From positions 496,001 to 560,000 of the forward strand of contig MU271152.1 of the NCBI GenBank assembly GCA_021432605.1: DNA of 64,000 bases, read 5' to 3'. This stretch comes from Coniochaeta sp. PMI_546. Taxonomy: Eukaryota; Ascomycota; Sordariomycetes; Coniochaetales; Coniochaetaceae. Position 1 is the first letter of the stretch, and each line of letters begins with the position of its first letter. Below, piece after piece: positions 1-10,659 of this stretch. Below the pieces are notes generated by a model that saw only the letters and a program-made list of their open reading frames with translations, was not told where the DNA came from and did no database searches. A program made the position numbers and the translations under genes.

Positions 1-1940
1 AGTCTCTCAAGAGGGGGTTACAAGAGGTCGCAGATATGTTCAAATTGAAGTACACCATCACTGAACGCGGGATACGCAGAGCTCTGTGGGCCGAAGACGA
101 GTCGCAACTCAAGGACTATCAACTACCGGACGACATCGAGTCTACGCTCGAAAGGAGCGACTTCCTCGAGGCAGCAAAAACTCTGAAGGGCTCGCGTGAC
201 GTAGGCGCACAGTTATTCTGCGCTTTGCTCCGATGCGCCGGCGTCGAGACGAGACTTGTCTGCTCGCTTCAGCCACTGGCTTGTGTAGCAAGTGCTCCGA
301 CAATGCCAAGGCAAAGAAAGGCGCAGACACCGGCGACGCCATCGGCGGCGGAGCGCATGAGAGCCGCCAGGGCGATCTACGACCAATACACGACAACTAC
401 AGCCGAAACGGGGACACCTTCCCCCAGGCGACGACTAGGGCATCCCCACGCGGCCGCTTACAATATCCCCTCCATGTCCTACACGCCATCCTCTGCTACA
501 TTCGCGAGTCCGCCGACAACAAAAAGAATAAAAGGCGAGTCTCCATTTCCAGTCTACTGGGTCGAGGTCCTCGACATCGCGCTCCAAAAATGGCAACCCG
601 TCGACCCGCTCGTCACAAGTACACAGTGGAAGCCCAGGGCCCTGGAGCCCCCAGCCTCGGACAGGGAGAACTGCATGACCTACGTGATCGGCTTCGAGGC
701 CGACGGCAGCGCCAAGGACGTCACGCGCCGGTACGCGAAGGCGTACAACTCCAAGACGCGCAGGATGCGTGTGGACGGGCTGAGTCCGCCGACGGACAGC
801 AACGTTACTACGGCTCGATCGCCCGGCGAGCGCTGGTGGCGCCGCACGATGCGGCGCTTTGCGAAAGCGTACCCCACCGACGCGGACCAGATCGAGGACA
901 GCGAGCTCGCGGCGGCGGAGGCGAGGGAGCCGATGCCGCGGAATGTGGGTGATTTTAAGGATCATCCTGTCTACGCGCTGGAGCGGCATCTACGACGGCA
1001 CGAGGTGCTGGTGCCGGGAGCGCAGCCGGCCGGTACGGTCGGTGCGGGGAGTAAGGGCCCGCTGGAAAGGATCTACCGCCGTCGAGATGTGCGCATTGCG
1101 AGGAGCAGGGACAAGTGGTACCGCCTCGGCAGGGTGGTGATGCCGGGCGAGGAACCGGTCAAGGTGTTACCGAAGAAGAAGAAGGCCAGGAGGGGGATGT
1201 GGGACGATGAAGAGTCGGAGCAAGAAGAGCAGGAGGAGGAGGATCTGGACCCGGATAAGGTCGGGTTGTTCGGCGAGGAGCTCGTGGCGGACGGGACGCC
1301 GATATACATGTACGAGCAGACGGAGCCGTACGTCCCGGAGCCGGTGCGGAACGGACGGGTGCCGAAGAATAAGTTTGGGAATGTGGACGTCTACGTGCCG
1401 AGTATGGTGCCGGCCGGAGGAGCGCATGTGCTGCACGACAAGGCGGCGCACGCTGCGTTTATTTTGGGGGTGGACTACGCGCCGGCGCTTACGGGGTTCA
1501 AGTTCAGTGGGAGGAAGGGCACGGCGGTGCTGAATGGTGTCGTGGTGCCGGCCGAGGCTGAGGAGGGAGTCTGGGCGGTGATTGCGGGTATGGAGGACCT
1601 GGAGGCTGAGGCTGAGAAGGAGCGGAAGGCTAGGGTTGCGCTGAGGTGGTGGAAGCGGTTTCTTATGGGATTGCGGATCAGGGAGCGAATCTGGGCAAAT
1701 GTTGATCCCAGTGAGGAGAAGGATGGAGGCGTGGACGGGGATGGTGATGAGGATGAGGATGGAGGGTATACGCGTGAAGACAAGCGAAAGGGCGTTGCTG
1801 GAGAGGCAGAGGATATGGATCTAGATGCCGTGGTTAGCGATGTCACGGAGGAGCTGGACTTTGTGGACGATGTGAATGGGGGTGGTGGCTTCTTGGTGGA
1901 CGAGGATGACGACGCCGGCGGAGGATTTATGGTGGAGTGA
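1..1940 (+). CDS. rad4: DNA repair protein Rad4/XPC family, 3' part (5' end outside window)
   Basis: Recognises helix-distorting DNA damage at the start of nucleotide excision repair, in the nucleus with Rad23. The frame is already open at base 3 and runs to the TGA at 1938-1940; the Met at 36 is internal. Visible order: end of the transglutaminase-like domain (VYWVEVLDIALQKWQPVDP, about residue 174 from Met36), BHD1 around HPVYALERHLRRHE, BHD2 around IYRRRDVRIARSRDKW, BHD3 around NKFGNVDVYVPSMVP and ILGVDYAPALTGF. A highly acidic, Gly-rich tail ends the protein, as in other fungal Rad4 proteins. A low-complexity Ser/Thr/Pro insert lies between the transglutaminase halves. The domain order is seen directly; the repair role is known for the family. 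No intron is needed in the visible part. Confidence 0.93.
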   Translation, partial: SLKRGLQEVADMFKLKYTITERGIRRALWAEDESQLKDYQLPDDIESTLERSDFLEAAKTLKGSRDVGAQLFCALLRCAGVETRLVCSLQPLACVASAPTMPRQRKAQTPATPSAAERMRAARAIYDQYTTTTAETGTPSPRRRLGHPHAAAYNIPSMSYTPSSATFASPPTTKRIKGESPFPVYWVEVLDIALQKWQPVDPLVTSTQWKPRALEPPASDRENCMTYVIGFEADGSAKDVTRRYAKAYNSKTRRMRVDGLSPPTDSNVTTARSPGERWWRRTMRRFAKAYPTDADQIEDSELAAAEAREPMPRNVGDFKDHPVYALERHLRRHEVLVPGAQPAGTVGAGSKGPLERIYRRRDVRIARSRDKWYRLGRVVMPGEEPVKVLPKKKKARRGMWDDEESEQEEQEEEDLDPDKVGLFGEELVADGTPIYMYEQTEPYVPEPVRNGRVPKNKFGNVDVYVPSMVPAGGAHVLHDKAAHAAFILGVDYAPALTGFKFSGRKGTAVLNGVVVPAEAEEGVWAVIAGMEDLEAEAEKERKARVALRWWKRFLMGLRIRERIWANVDPSEEKDGGVDGDGDEDEDGGYTREDKRKGVAGEAEDMDLDAVVSDVTEELDFVDDVNGGGGFLVDEDDDAGGGFMVE

Positions 1941-2561
1941 TAGCTAGCCCTCTGGGCTACTGTGATAGACAGGTGCCTACTGCAGTGCTAGCGTCCCCAT
2001 CCCAAGATACTACCCCTGGCTAGCGACTGCCGCTCCCCCACTTAGGCGGCTTCAATGAAATTCAATGACGTTGAAATGGAATAGTGGGCTCTTTTCCCAA
2101 CTGTCGAAGAAATCGCAAAGCCCACAAGTAAGCACTGGTTTTGATCTTTTCGTTTCCCTGTTTTTGGCGTCAGGGGTGTTCCTTGTGTCTGAATATAGCG
2201 CAGTGGGATCTCGTATAGATAAACAACGTTGTTCGTCCAGTGCCAAGAAATGCCTTCGAGAGACATTGTTCTTGGCAGCGGAGTGGTAGAAGAGCCTCAT
2301 GTGAATCTAAGCCTTACGCCTTCCCTTATTTGCTTTACCCAGTCGTTGATGTTCCTGCTTGGTTGAGCCTTCGTCTTTTGCTACACAGTGTTGAGTCAGT
2401 TTGATGCCGTCCGAAACGCCGCAACGACAACTCATAGCGCTGAGAGCGGACGTTCTATCACGGCCCTAGCAGAGCTATAACTGCCTATCTCACAAGACGG
2501 TACGTCAAACTCCCGCAAGGGTCTGACTTGCATTCCCTTCCATGCTGAGATTGCCCTAGCA
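1941..2561. other. intergenic, 3' of rad4
   Basis: No convincing gene on either strand. The two overlapping short frames at 2042-2300 are in different phases, lack family features, and look like chance openings. Confidence 0.6.
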
Positions 2562-2846
2562 ATGATCGTCCCCGGTCTGCCAAAAGAGGCGTTGAAGGAC
2601 ATACACCTCTCGATACCACTGCCAGAAGTCCTTCAGACAGAATCAGCTCTTGCCACGAGGGTTGAACACACACTCACAAAGCGACTCACGTCTGGGCAAA
2701 CGACGGGCATTACGATAGGTTCAGTTGGCGCCGGGATCCTCATCATCATCTTCGGGGGATATATTCTGCGGCGAATGCAACTCCGACGTCGCAAGGATAG
2801 GGCCGGACTCGCATCACGAAAGCAAGAGATTGACATCGACCTCTGA
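2562..2846 (+). CDS. possible small single-pass membrane protein
   Basis: A 94-residue frame of unknown function. Residues about 49-70 form one clear hydrophobic helix (core ITIGSVGAGILIIIFGG), followed at once by a strongly basic stretch (RRMQLRRRKDR). That fits a type I or signal-anchor topology with a cytosolic basic tail. No cleavable signal peptide is visible. It could be the last exon of a larger gene: a GTACGT donor-like site and a CCTAG acceptor-like site lie just upstream (about 2500-2560), but I could not build a clean upstream exon. It is a weak call resting only on the membrane helix and its flanking charges. Confidence 0.35.
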   Translation: MIVPGLPKEALKDIHLSIPLPEVLQTESALATRVEHTLTKRLTSGQTTGITIGSVGAGILIIIFGGYILRRMQLRRRKDRAGLASRKQEIDIDL

Positions 2847-3412
2847 CCGGCTGACTTGGGCATCGTACGGAGAAGCATGCTTCATTCTGTAGGGTTGGTG
2901 CCGCTACCAAAGTAGTGCTGTGGACTGTTGCTAGAGATCAAGCCCCTGCAGGGCACTCGGACACGCTGCTGTGTCTATGAGGGAAGAATGATCGTGACAG
3001 ATCAGCTATGGACACTTTTAACCAGTGATCACATCACTTCAGATCAGCTATCGTGCCGAGAAGATCACACTGAATTGGGTTATAGACGGATATACTAGAT
3101 GGGTTAGAGGCATGAGCGATATATATGGGAGCCTGCTGAGAACAAGGGCAAGGGAATGGGGATAATGGCGATGACCAAGGGAACGGAACTCACTTGATAA
3201 TCTTAATTTGATCTCGTTGGAAGTAAGTAGAGTCTAGCTGGCACGTCGTACGGGACCCGTCCGTATGCAAGCACTCCGAGAAGCGTCTGGCGCTAGGTGA
3301 AGCTAAGTGCCGGTGATGTTGGTGGTGCTTCCGAATCCGATCCAGCGGAGACCACAACACGCAGCATGCTCCGCGTGAAGTCATCCAAACACTCGACCGT
3401 ATTCCTCAGTCG
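2847..3412. other. intergenic, convergent 3' regions
   Basis: Lies between the small membrane ORF (+) and the SET gene (-). There is no coding signal. A near-repeat of the phrase GATCAGCTAT occurs near 3000 and 3041, and nothing else stands out. Confidence 0.5.
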
Positions 3413-4105
3413 TCACACGTCCGGCTGCGATTGCCCCCTGCCTTCATTGCCAACGCCCTCCTCGACCCCATTCTCCTCCCTCCTGCCTCCCCAAAACCCC
3501 TTGCCGTAACTGACAAGAATCTCCTCCCCCTTTCCCACCCCAACCGTCCTCGCCCTACCCACAGCCCTCTTGCCAGCAGGCAGCACAAACACCGCCATCC
3601 CCTTCTCCCCCAGATCCGACCACCAGACATCCCTAAACTCGGCATTCGGCCTCTTCGCCCCCGGCACACCACGGTAGTCATTGACGAACCGGGCCTCGTT
3701 ACCCATCCGCGCCGCATCGACTGCTACGTCCCCTTCGCGGTCGAGCCACAGGTCATAGTCGGACTTGGGGTCTGCTGCCGCGCCGCTGTGCACCTCGCCG
3801 AGGTACGGCACCACCAGCTCGCCTGGTCTCAGGTCGCGGGCGGCGAAGAGGCCGCATTGCGTGTGGGCAGGGTGGAGGGGGTTGGTGATGGGCGTTATGC
3901 GGACTGAGGGAGAGGGCCCGCGTGGTAAGGGGAATTCGGGGAGGGTATCCGGGGGAGGAGGAGGTGTGCGAAGGGCGGTGAAGTGGGATTTGGTTATGGA
4001 GGGCGAGTATGAGGGTGTTGTTAAGTATGGTAACGGGGAGGGCCAGTTCTGTGGAAGAGAGGAATGTGTGGAAGGCTGTGAAGTGGATTTGTGCTGTTTG
4101 GCCAT
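3413..4105 (-). CDS. SET-domain protein (putative lysine methyltransferase)
   Basis: A 230-residue single-exon protein. The SET core is visible from about residue 85: GLFAARDLRPGELVVPYLGE (start of SET, the AdoMet-binding region), then NEARFVNDYRG with a following PNAEF (the position of the canonical NHS/C-PN motif), then GEEILVSYGKGFW (the position of the canonical ELxxDYG/Y motif). The N-terminal 80 residues are Pro/Ser-rich and probably disordered. No pre-SET or post-SET cysteine cluster is present. Two usual motif residues differ: N-D in place of N-H, and S in place of the D before YG. It is therefore a divergent, small SET protein, and its substrate cannot be told. The start is the first Met of the frame, with purines upstream. 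Confidence 0.8.
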   Translation of the reverse strand: MAKQHKSTSQPSTHSSLPQNWPSPLPYLTTPSYSPSITKSHFTALRTPPPPPDTLPEFPLPRGPSPSVRITPITNPLHPAHTQCGLFAARDLRPGELVVPYLGEVHSGAAADPKSDYDLWLDREGDVAVDAARMGNEARFVNDYRGVPGAKRPNAEFRDVWWSDLGEKGMAVFVLPAGKRAVGRARTVGVGKGEEILVSYGKGFWGGRREENGVEEGVGNEGRGQSQPDV

Positions 4106-4677
4106 GGTGATGAGGTAGAATCAGGGAATGTCAACAGAGATCTCATTCACCGTCTGATGCTCGTGATCTTTAATGGCTGAAAAAGGGCTTCTGCGGAAAA
4201 GGATTGAATTCAGCGGCACAATTTTGTGAAGGCGAGACGTGTGGATGTACTGCACCTTAAAGCCAATTTTAATGCTGAGCCTGATTCTGATATCCAGTCG
4301 AGCATAATGCCAACCATACCTCTACTCATAAAGGGACCTCTGATTTGGGCCACTATGGTCATTTTACAAAAGGCATTTTAAGGTATTGAAGTTATAGGTA
4401 AGATATAGAAGGTACGGAGTGAACTCCGAAGCACCTTCTTGCGCAGAAGGAACCCCACTAGAAGCACAGTGACGCACAGCGGGGCATAGCGCCTCAATCA
4501 CGTCTGGGGGAACCTATTCGACACATTCGGACGTCCCTGGTCAACTCACTAGACATACAAATACCATACAAAAGGCACCAGGATTTCACTTCTGTACACA
4601 TCCAGCTTGTTACACGGCATAGAAAGCACTGAGATCCCACGATAACCGGGCGTAAATCTCCAAACCAGCAAACCAAC
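4106..4677. other. divergent promoter region between SET gene and rrd1
   Basis: Both neighbours are transcribed away from this 570-bp interval, so it must hold both promoters. I see no strong TATA box or repeated motif. Confidence 0.55.
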
Positions 4678-6224
4678 ATGAGTACAGCCGTCCCCCCTCC
4701 ACTCGAGGTCTTCGACAGGCTCAAACCACGTGCCTTCGAACAGCCCAGGAAACGCATAGTCACCGAGGATGACATGGAGCGCTTCAAATGGACAAGAGGT
4801 TTCGACGACATTGGGCGGTTCATCTTCCAGCTAAACCGTGCTCTATGCCCGCGTCAGAAATCATGGCAGGCAGAAGGAGCAACTCCAGCAACGGTCTTTG
4901 CACCTGATACTCAACCAGCCACCTCAAAGCCTGATGCCTCATCATCGTCTATGCAGCCACCAAATCTGCTTAATCTGACTCGGAAGCCTAAAAGTACAGA
5001 ATCAACACCCCTGGAGACGTTCACCATTCACTCAAAACGAGAAGATCCCCAGTCCGTGAAGCGGTTACAGGCTCTACTGGAGAAGCTCAAGTCCTTCATC
5101 GACGAAGCACCGCCCAGCACGGAGCCGAGACGGTTTGGCAACGCCAGCTTCCGGATCTGGCACCGGCTGCTGGAAGAGCGAGCGGATGCTGTGCTGAATG
5201 AGTTTCTGCCGCAGGACGTCTTGAACTTTGGACACGTCGGCACTGTCAGCCCTTTGGTGGAGTTGAGAGCGTACTTTCTGGGGTCTTTCGGGAGTTCCAC
5301 GAGACTCGACTACGGAACCGGGCATGAACTGAGCTTTCTGGCTTTCTTGGGATGTCTGTGGAAGTTGGGGGGCTTCAAGGACGGAGCTGGCAGTCGTAAC
5401 GGAGACATCGAGCGAAGCATCATATTCGGTGTTTTTGAGCCGTGAGTCGTTTCCGCCGCTATATCTGCCCATGTAGGACTACTCATTAACACCATCTCAG
5501 ATACCTCAACCTGATCCGAAAGCTAATCCTAACCTACACCCTCGAGCCGGCCGGATCTCACGGCGTCTGGGGTCTAGACGACCACTTCTTCCTCCCCTAC
5601 ATCTTCGGCTCCGCTCAGCTAACCCGTCCCATCGCCGAGCACGAGCCGATGCCACAGGAAGGCTCCGTTCGCGGCGCGCCCAAGCCGGCCGACGTCTGCA
5701 AGGCCGAAAAGGTCGGGCTCTATCGCGGAGAGAACATGTACTTCTCCGCCATCGGCTTCATCAACGACGTGAAGAAGGGTCCCTTCTGGGAGCACAGCCC
5801 CGTGCTGTACAATGTGAGCGGGATCAAGGACGGCTGGGGCAAGATCAACAAGGGCATGATCAAGATGTTCCAGGCCGAGGTGCTGGGCAAGTTCCCCGTG
5901 GTGCAGCATTTCCCGTTCGGCTCGTTGTTCGCGTGGGAGCTTGACCCGGCTGCGCCCGAGTCGGTGCACGAGGCGAAGCCGAATCCTGCGCCCGTGGCGG
6001 GACGGACCGACTCTGTGCCCATGGCTGGAACGCAGGCTCCTTGGGCTGTGGCGCCACAAGGGGTAGGAATGTTGTCTCGGCCCGGCGCAACGCAGGTGCC
6101 GGGATCATTACCTCGACCGACGGCAATGCAGATGCCAGGATCGCTACCACGACCGCTCGCAAGGCCCAGCCCACCAGGAGCCAACACGATACCGCACCTG
6201 GAGAGGAGGGGTGGGAATGTGTGA
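4678..6224 (+). CDS. rrd1: serine/threonine-protein phosphatase 2A activator (PTPA, RRD1-type), two exons
   Basis: Peptidyl-prolyl isomerase that activates PP2A-type phosphatases. Exons 4678-5441 and 5501-6224; the 59-nt intron has GTGAGT and CTCAG ends. The product is 495 residues. PTPA landmarks: [17 protein letters not shown], then [20 protein letters not shown] with ELSFLAFLG, then after the splice [20 protein letters not shown] and FGSAQL, then [20 protein letters not shown], and [17 protein letters not shown] with a [11 protein letters not shown] end. All are classic positions of the family. The C-terminal about 75 residues are a Pro/Ala/Gly-rich extension, as in RRD1 rather than RRD2, and contain a duplicated PGSLPRP unit. 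The insertion at residues 65-110 is low complexity. Confidence 0.95.
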
Positions 6225-6875
6225 AAGAAGGCATCATGCGCAACAGCGCGGGCGGGATACGGTGGCTTAGCCCGGTGTCGCTTTCATAGCCGTTTGATTC
6301 TTAGTCCGGTGATTTCTGGTACGCGAGCGCAGAGGGTATGTTTCCAACGCAAGGTGGAAGTTTATCTGGGTGCCCATTCGACAGGGAGAGTAGAGATAGA
6401 TAGAGGCATGGCTAGAGGACCAAGCCCCTTTAGTTGAGCGTTTGGTCACAGGTTCCTTACGATACCCACAACATAGTTCTCCAATTGGCAGAATATCAGC
6501 TGCAAAACAGGATTCCTTACATCAGCATGACCCGAGTATCTGCTTGGTATATGGCGAGGTCCAATGGCCGAGATAATCGCAAAGTGACTTGTGCATTAGG
6601 GTATCGATCAAATATCAAAAGCGCAAAACAGCGAAGCACGCATGTGGTGGTGAGATCGATACCGGCGAGGAAACAAGCGTGTTACTCGTGCTTGGTCCGG
6701 CCGTCACGTCTCGCCGAGCGCACACGGTGCCGCCTTGGTATCCTTCGCAGAAAAGAAAAGACGAGACTCGAAAGACATTGCACCCCTCGCAGTCAGATTG
6801 TGACCAAAACTACCAGCTCCGTGACCCCTTCTTCCCGTCCTGATTTCGGTATGATACGATACGACGGCCAAGACG
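6225..6875. other. intergenic, convergent 3' regions
   Basis: Lies between the ends of rrd1 (+) and the Ala-rich gene (-). No supported gene. The long plus-strand frame reaching 7204 is mostly antisense to the Ala-rich gene. Confidence 0.5.
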
Positions 6876-7630
6876 TTACTTTGTCTCAGCAGCCGCCGTG
6901 GTCGTGGCTTCGGCCGCAGGAGCAGGGACAGCAGCAGCCGGGGCGGCGGTCTCCTCCTTCTTCTCCTCAGCAGCAGCAGCAGCAGGGGCCGGCGGAGCGG
7001 TCTCGGCCGCGGCTGGAGCAGCGGGAGCGGCAGCAGCGGGCGTCTCAGCTGAGGCGCCAGTGGCCTCGACGGCGCCGGCCTTGGTCGTCTCGGCGGGGGC
7101 CGCTTCGGTTGGAGCTGCGGCTGCGGTGGTATCGGCGGCGGCTGCCACTTCGGTTGTCGTGGCCGCGGCTGTCAAGGAAGTCCAAGGTCAGAATATGTGA
7201 TTGAGCAGCGGGTCGTAGGAACTTACCAGCAGTTGGGGCAGCTTCGGCGGGCTTGGTATCCGCCTTGGGGGCGTCAGTGGTGGCAGCGGCAGCGGCAGGT
7301 GCAGTAGCTGGCTCTGCTGTGTAGTACAGGTGAGGTTAGTATGTTCTGTTTCGGCGAGATTCAGAGCATGCGGTATACGATCTTACCAGCCGGGGCAGCA
7401 GCGGGAGCTTCTGTCTTGGTCGGCTCGGCTGCGGGAGCTGCGGCGGTGGTCGTTGGAGCGGCAGCCGCGTCAGCCTCCTTCTTGGGCTTCTTCTTGAAGA
7501 TGTTCTTCAACTTCCCCTTCAGGTTGTCGAGAGCATCGAGTGCTATTGCGGCATGTCATGTCAGCTGGGGTTTTGCCCGGAACGGGTGTCCAATCCTCGA
7601 GGTCCTTGTTGACTTACGAACACCTGGCAT
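6876..7630 (-). CDS. Ala/Thr/Pro-rich low-complexity protein, four exons
   Basis: Exons (minus strand) 7618-7630, 7387-7542, 7227-7316, 6876-7168; total 552 nt, 183 residues. All three introns have GTAAG donors and AG acceptors and fall in phase 1. After a short N-terminus (MPGV) comes a basic helix, DNLKGKLKNIFKKKPKKEAD; the rest is almost entirely Ala, Thr, Pro, Glu and Lys. There is no signal peptide or membrane segment. I do not recognise a family; similar Ala-rich proteins are common in filamentous fungi, and some are abundant. The gene call rests on three coherent introns joining an otherwise open frame. The Lys-rich segment suggests membrane-surface or nucleic-acid contact, which is inference only. 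Confidence 0.72.
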
Positions 7631-7778
7631 CTTGGCTGTGGTAGTGATGAATAGGCTAGTTTGAATTGATTGCGAGATGCGAGATGCGACTTGAAGCTAG
7701 CATTCGTCGGTATTAGTGGTGGTCTGATTGTGTTTTTGAAGAGTTGAAGAAAAGCTCGCAAGTGACAGGAGACCATGT

Positions 7779-7807
7779 GATGGATGGATGGACAGATAGA
7801 TGGATGG
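7779..7807. repeat. GATG/GATA microsatellite
   Basis: An imperfect tetranucleotide run of GATG units interrupted by GACAGATA, about 150 bp upstream of the Ala-rich gene's start codon, so in its promoter or leader. Confidence 0.75.
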
Positions 7808-8348
7808 CATGGGATGGACCCTGCAGCTCCCCAGGTTTCTGGACCGTTTCTCCATTGCAGACAAGCTTTGAGCTCCGTCTCAAGCTTCCGGGTACGAGAT
7901 GAATAGAATTGGGAGGATCAGTGAACAGGGAGACCCGCTTGAACCGCCAACACACGACAGAGCAACAAACTCCAGCGACAGGCTAAGGTACTTATGAAAC
8001 ACGTTGTCGCGTACCTGATTAGGAGCCGCTTGAGACTTGAGTGATCAGTATCCGGCGGGCAAACACCAGACGTGCAAGTAGGGGGGGATACTGGTATGAG
8101 GATGTCTGTAAGAGAAAAACAACATCGAAGGAAGAAAAAGAATACGAATCGAAGTGACGCTGGTGTTCGGAAGTCCATTGTGTTGTCGAGGGAGCCGAAG
8201 CTCAGACACTCGGTCAGATAGCGCTAGTCCTCTTTCGAAAACCCCTGCTTGACTGTGCACGTTCCATCCAAGCTCCCCGCGCCTTCGCTCGTCTGGGTAC
8301 CTCACCTCGAGAATACATCTAGTACCTTAACGTGTAGTCCCCTGCCAG

Positions 8349-8356
8349 AGGTACCT
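8349..8356. repeat. AGGTACCT palindrome copy 1
   Basis: A perfect 8-bp palindrome in intergenic DNA, one of six copies in the window, followed by a T run. Confidence 0.6.
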
Positions 8357-8565
8357 TTTTGAAGCCATTTCTTAAGCTACGTTGATCATCAGGGCAAGTC
8401 ACATCGACACTTATGTCTGCGCGTAACGATTTAAAAATTGGTATCCTGCAAGCTGCGGTAGACTCTTCCAGAGGTTTATTGCACAATGTGTACCCCATCC
8501 AGCATATATGTATCTCCCCTCATGTTGTGCATTACATCGTCAGATTGGCATCGCTAAATCAAAGA

Positions 8566-10659
8566 TCAGAACGCTCGCGGTCCACGGCCATGACGCGGTG
8601 TGGTAGGAGACACAAGCTCGTGATTCCCCCTCTCATCCCGCTCCCAGGTCGTGCCCAGTGTAGAGACGTATGTTGAAGGCGGTGAATTACCGCCCTCCCT
8701 CGAGTCGTTGGACGGTGAAGATCCCGCCCTCGAAGGTGTGCCGTCGTCCCTCTCCACCTCCCGACTGTGGTCGCCGGCAACCTCGGTGCCCGGTAGCTCG
8801 TAGACACCCGGATTCTCGGCCACTGGTTGTATCTCCCTGCCGTCAAGCTCTGTGTTTGGTCTGACATGGGTGTCACGACCGTCAAGCTCGACAGTGGATC
8901 CACCGGCGACACTTCCTTCGTTCGTCGCCGTCCTCGCCGGAGTGTCCGCTCCCGATCTTGAATACTCGGCTGTTGACCTCGGAGGCACGGACATGTCAGC
9001 CGCGGAGAATGGCGACGAGTGAGCCCCAGTCGCCGAGGACTGAGTCCCGGAGTTGAAGACTGGACCTTTGAGAACCGATTCGTCGGGCTCGGGAGTGGCC
9101 GACGTCTTTGCAAATCCTTGCTTCATCCACTTTCTTCGTTTGCGGAGGATGCAGAAGGCCAGGCCTATGGCCAGGAGAATGGCGGCTACCGCGCCAATCA
9201 CGATACCGGCTATGGCTCCCCCGCCCAGACCTTTATTGGGGTCAGACGAAGGAGCAGCGGAGGACGGGCTTCCGCTTGTGGCTGGCTCGGCAGGCGCGTC
9301 CTTGGATGTTATGGTAACAATGTTCGGTTGAGCGCCCTCATTCCATGCACATGCCGACACGTTGAACACTTTGCGCTCGTAGTCGGCGGAGAGGTAACTA
9401 ATTCAGAGTCAGTGCTAGTCCTTCGGTTCCGTTCATGCTCCCAAGGTAAAAGAGCTTACGCTTCTTGCAAAAAGGTTCGGCCAAGTGTGTACTGTGCCGA
9501 ACTGTTTGCGCGCTTCAGAGGGAAATAGTGGCTGCTGTTGGCCACCAGTGGGGGCTCTGCCGTGAGGTCAAACGCGTCATAGGGAAGAACTATGGTGACG
9601 GTGTCCCCTCCAGCCTTCACGTCAGATATTCTAAAGGTCACCTCCGCATTCGAGTCGCGTAGCATGTTGTGGTGCGTGTCGTTTACCAAGTACAGGCCAC
9701 TGGCCTTATCGAGTGTCAGCCCGAAAGCCTGCTCAAAGGCATCACAGGCCTCGTCTGGGAGCCACAGGTTTGGGTCGGTCGAGTCAATGTAAATGTCGAT
9801 TGGGTTGGAGAGAAGAGTGGCAGAAGTTGATCCGCTGTAGCTTATCGACTGAAGAGCAACAACGAGATCTCGCGTGATGTCCTCTGCCATCGTGAAGGAG
9901 ACCGAGTTCTCGGTGAACCGCGAGGTGTCATAGCCCGAGAAGATCAGCTGGCCGTAGACCATCTTCAGGCGGTACTTGGCTCCGGCGGTGTAACTCCAAC
10001 TCAAACTTGGTATCTTCTTCTGATCTTTGAGTGTCGTCAGGAACGAGGGCGCCGAGTAGTTGCCTAACGTGGTGAAGTTGACTGGTTGGTTGTTGAGCCC
10101 GAATATGCCCAGGTAGAAAGGCTCGGCTGTTGCAATGCCAGCCACAGTCTGATTGCCCAGACTAGGTCCCTGAAGACCTATGCCCAGGTTTTCCAGGCCA
10201 AATTGGGCTCTCTGGGTATATCCGAGGTTGGCTTCGAGACCGATCCCGTCCTGATTGATGCCGTAGATGCCCATATCGTGCCAGGTAGAAGAAGACGTCA
10301 TGTTGAACAAGTTACCCCTTGACACTGCGCAGTCGGCCGGAACCGGCACTGTAGTGAACACTGACGTCGAGCAGCCGCCATCTGACACGACGACCATGGT
10401 TTCTGGAGAAGCCGTAGACACGAGCACTCTCATATATTGCTCCGGTGTTCCGACGCGGACGTCGAAGGTACTCCATGGTCCATCGTTTCCTTCACTGTAC
10501 AACCAAGGTCAGCCGCGCCGCGCCGAATGATCAAAGTTCAAGAACTCAGTGCACCTACAAGTGTTGACTTGCGGGAATCACGAGAGGCCCCGGCGTATCA
10601 TTGGACAAGCAGGACTCAGCAAGAACCGCCAGTGCCCAAAATCTCGCTGCGGACCGCAT
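8566..10659 (-). CDS. membrane-anchored pepsin-fold (A1) protein, probable pseudo-protease, three exons
   Basis: Exons (minus) 10559-10659, 9460-10494, 8566-9397; 655 residues. Exon 1 supplies a signal peptide (MRSAARFWALAVLAESCLS); the introns have GTAGGT/ACAG and GTAAGC/TTAG ends. The A1 domain runs from about residue 38 (GPWSTFDVRVGTPEQYMRV) to 360, with several N-glycosylation sequons. The first catalytic DTGS position reads STAS (Ser at about 60), whereas the second keeps Asp (IDST, Asp at about 271). A transmembrane helix at 406-430 (core IAGIVIGAVAAILLAIGLAF) is followed by RKRRKW and a 225-residue Ser/Thr/Pro-rich cytosolic tail. The layout is receptor-like: outside fold, one helix, long tail. 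One missing aspartate predicts no ordinary aspartic-protease activity (inference). It is divergent from the mucin gene. Confidence 0.88.

Larger units (their letters stand above)
7631..8565. other. intergenic / 5' region of the Ala-rich gene
   Basis: Upstream of the Ala-rich gene and downstream of the aspartic-protease-like gene, both on minus. It holds a GATG microsatellite (7779-7807) and one copy of the octamer AGGTACCT (8349-8356). The short frames here show no domain. Confidence 0.55.

Noticed and set aside
6434-7204. 256-codon plus-strand frame
   Set aside because: Largely antisense of the Ala-rich gene; Arg/Gln-rich shadow of GC-rich Ala codons.
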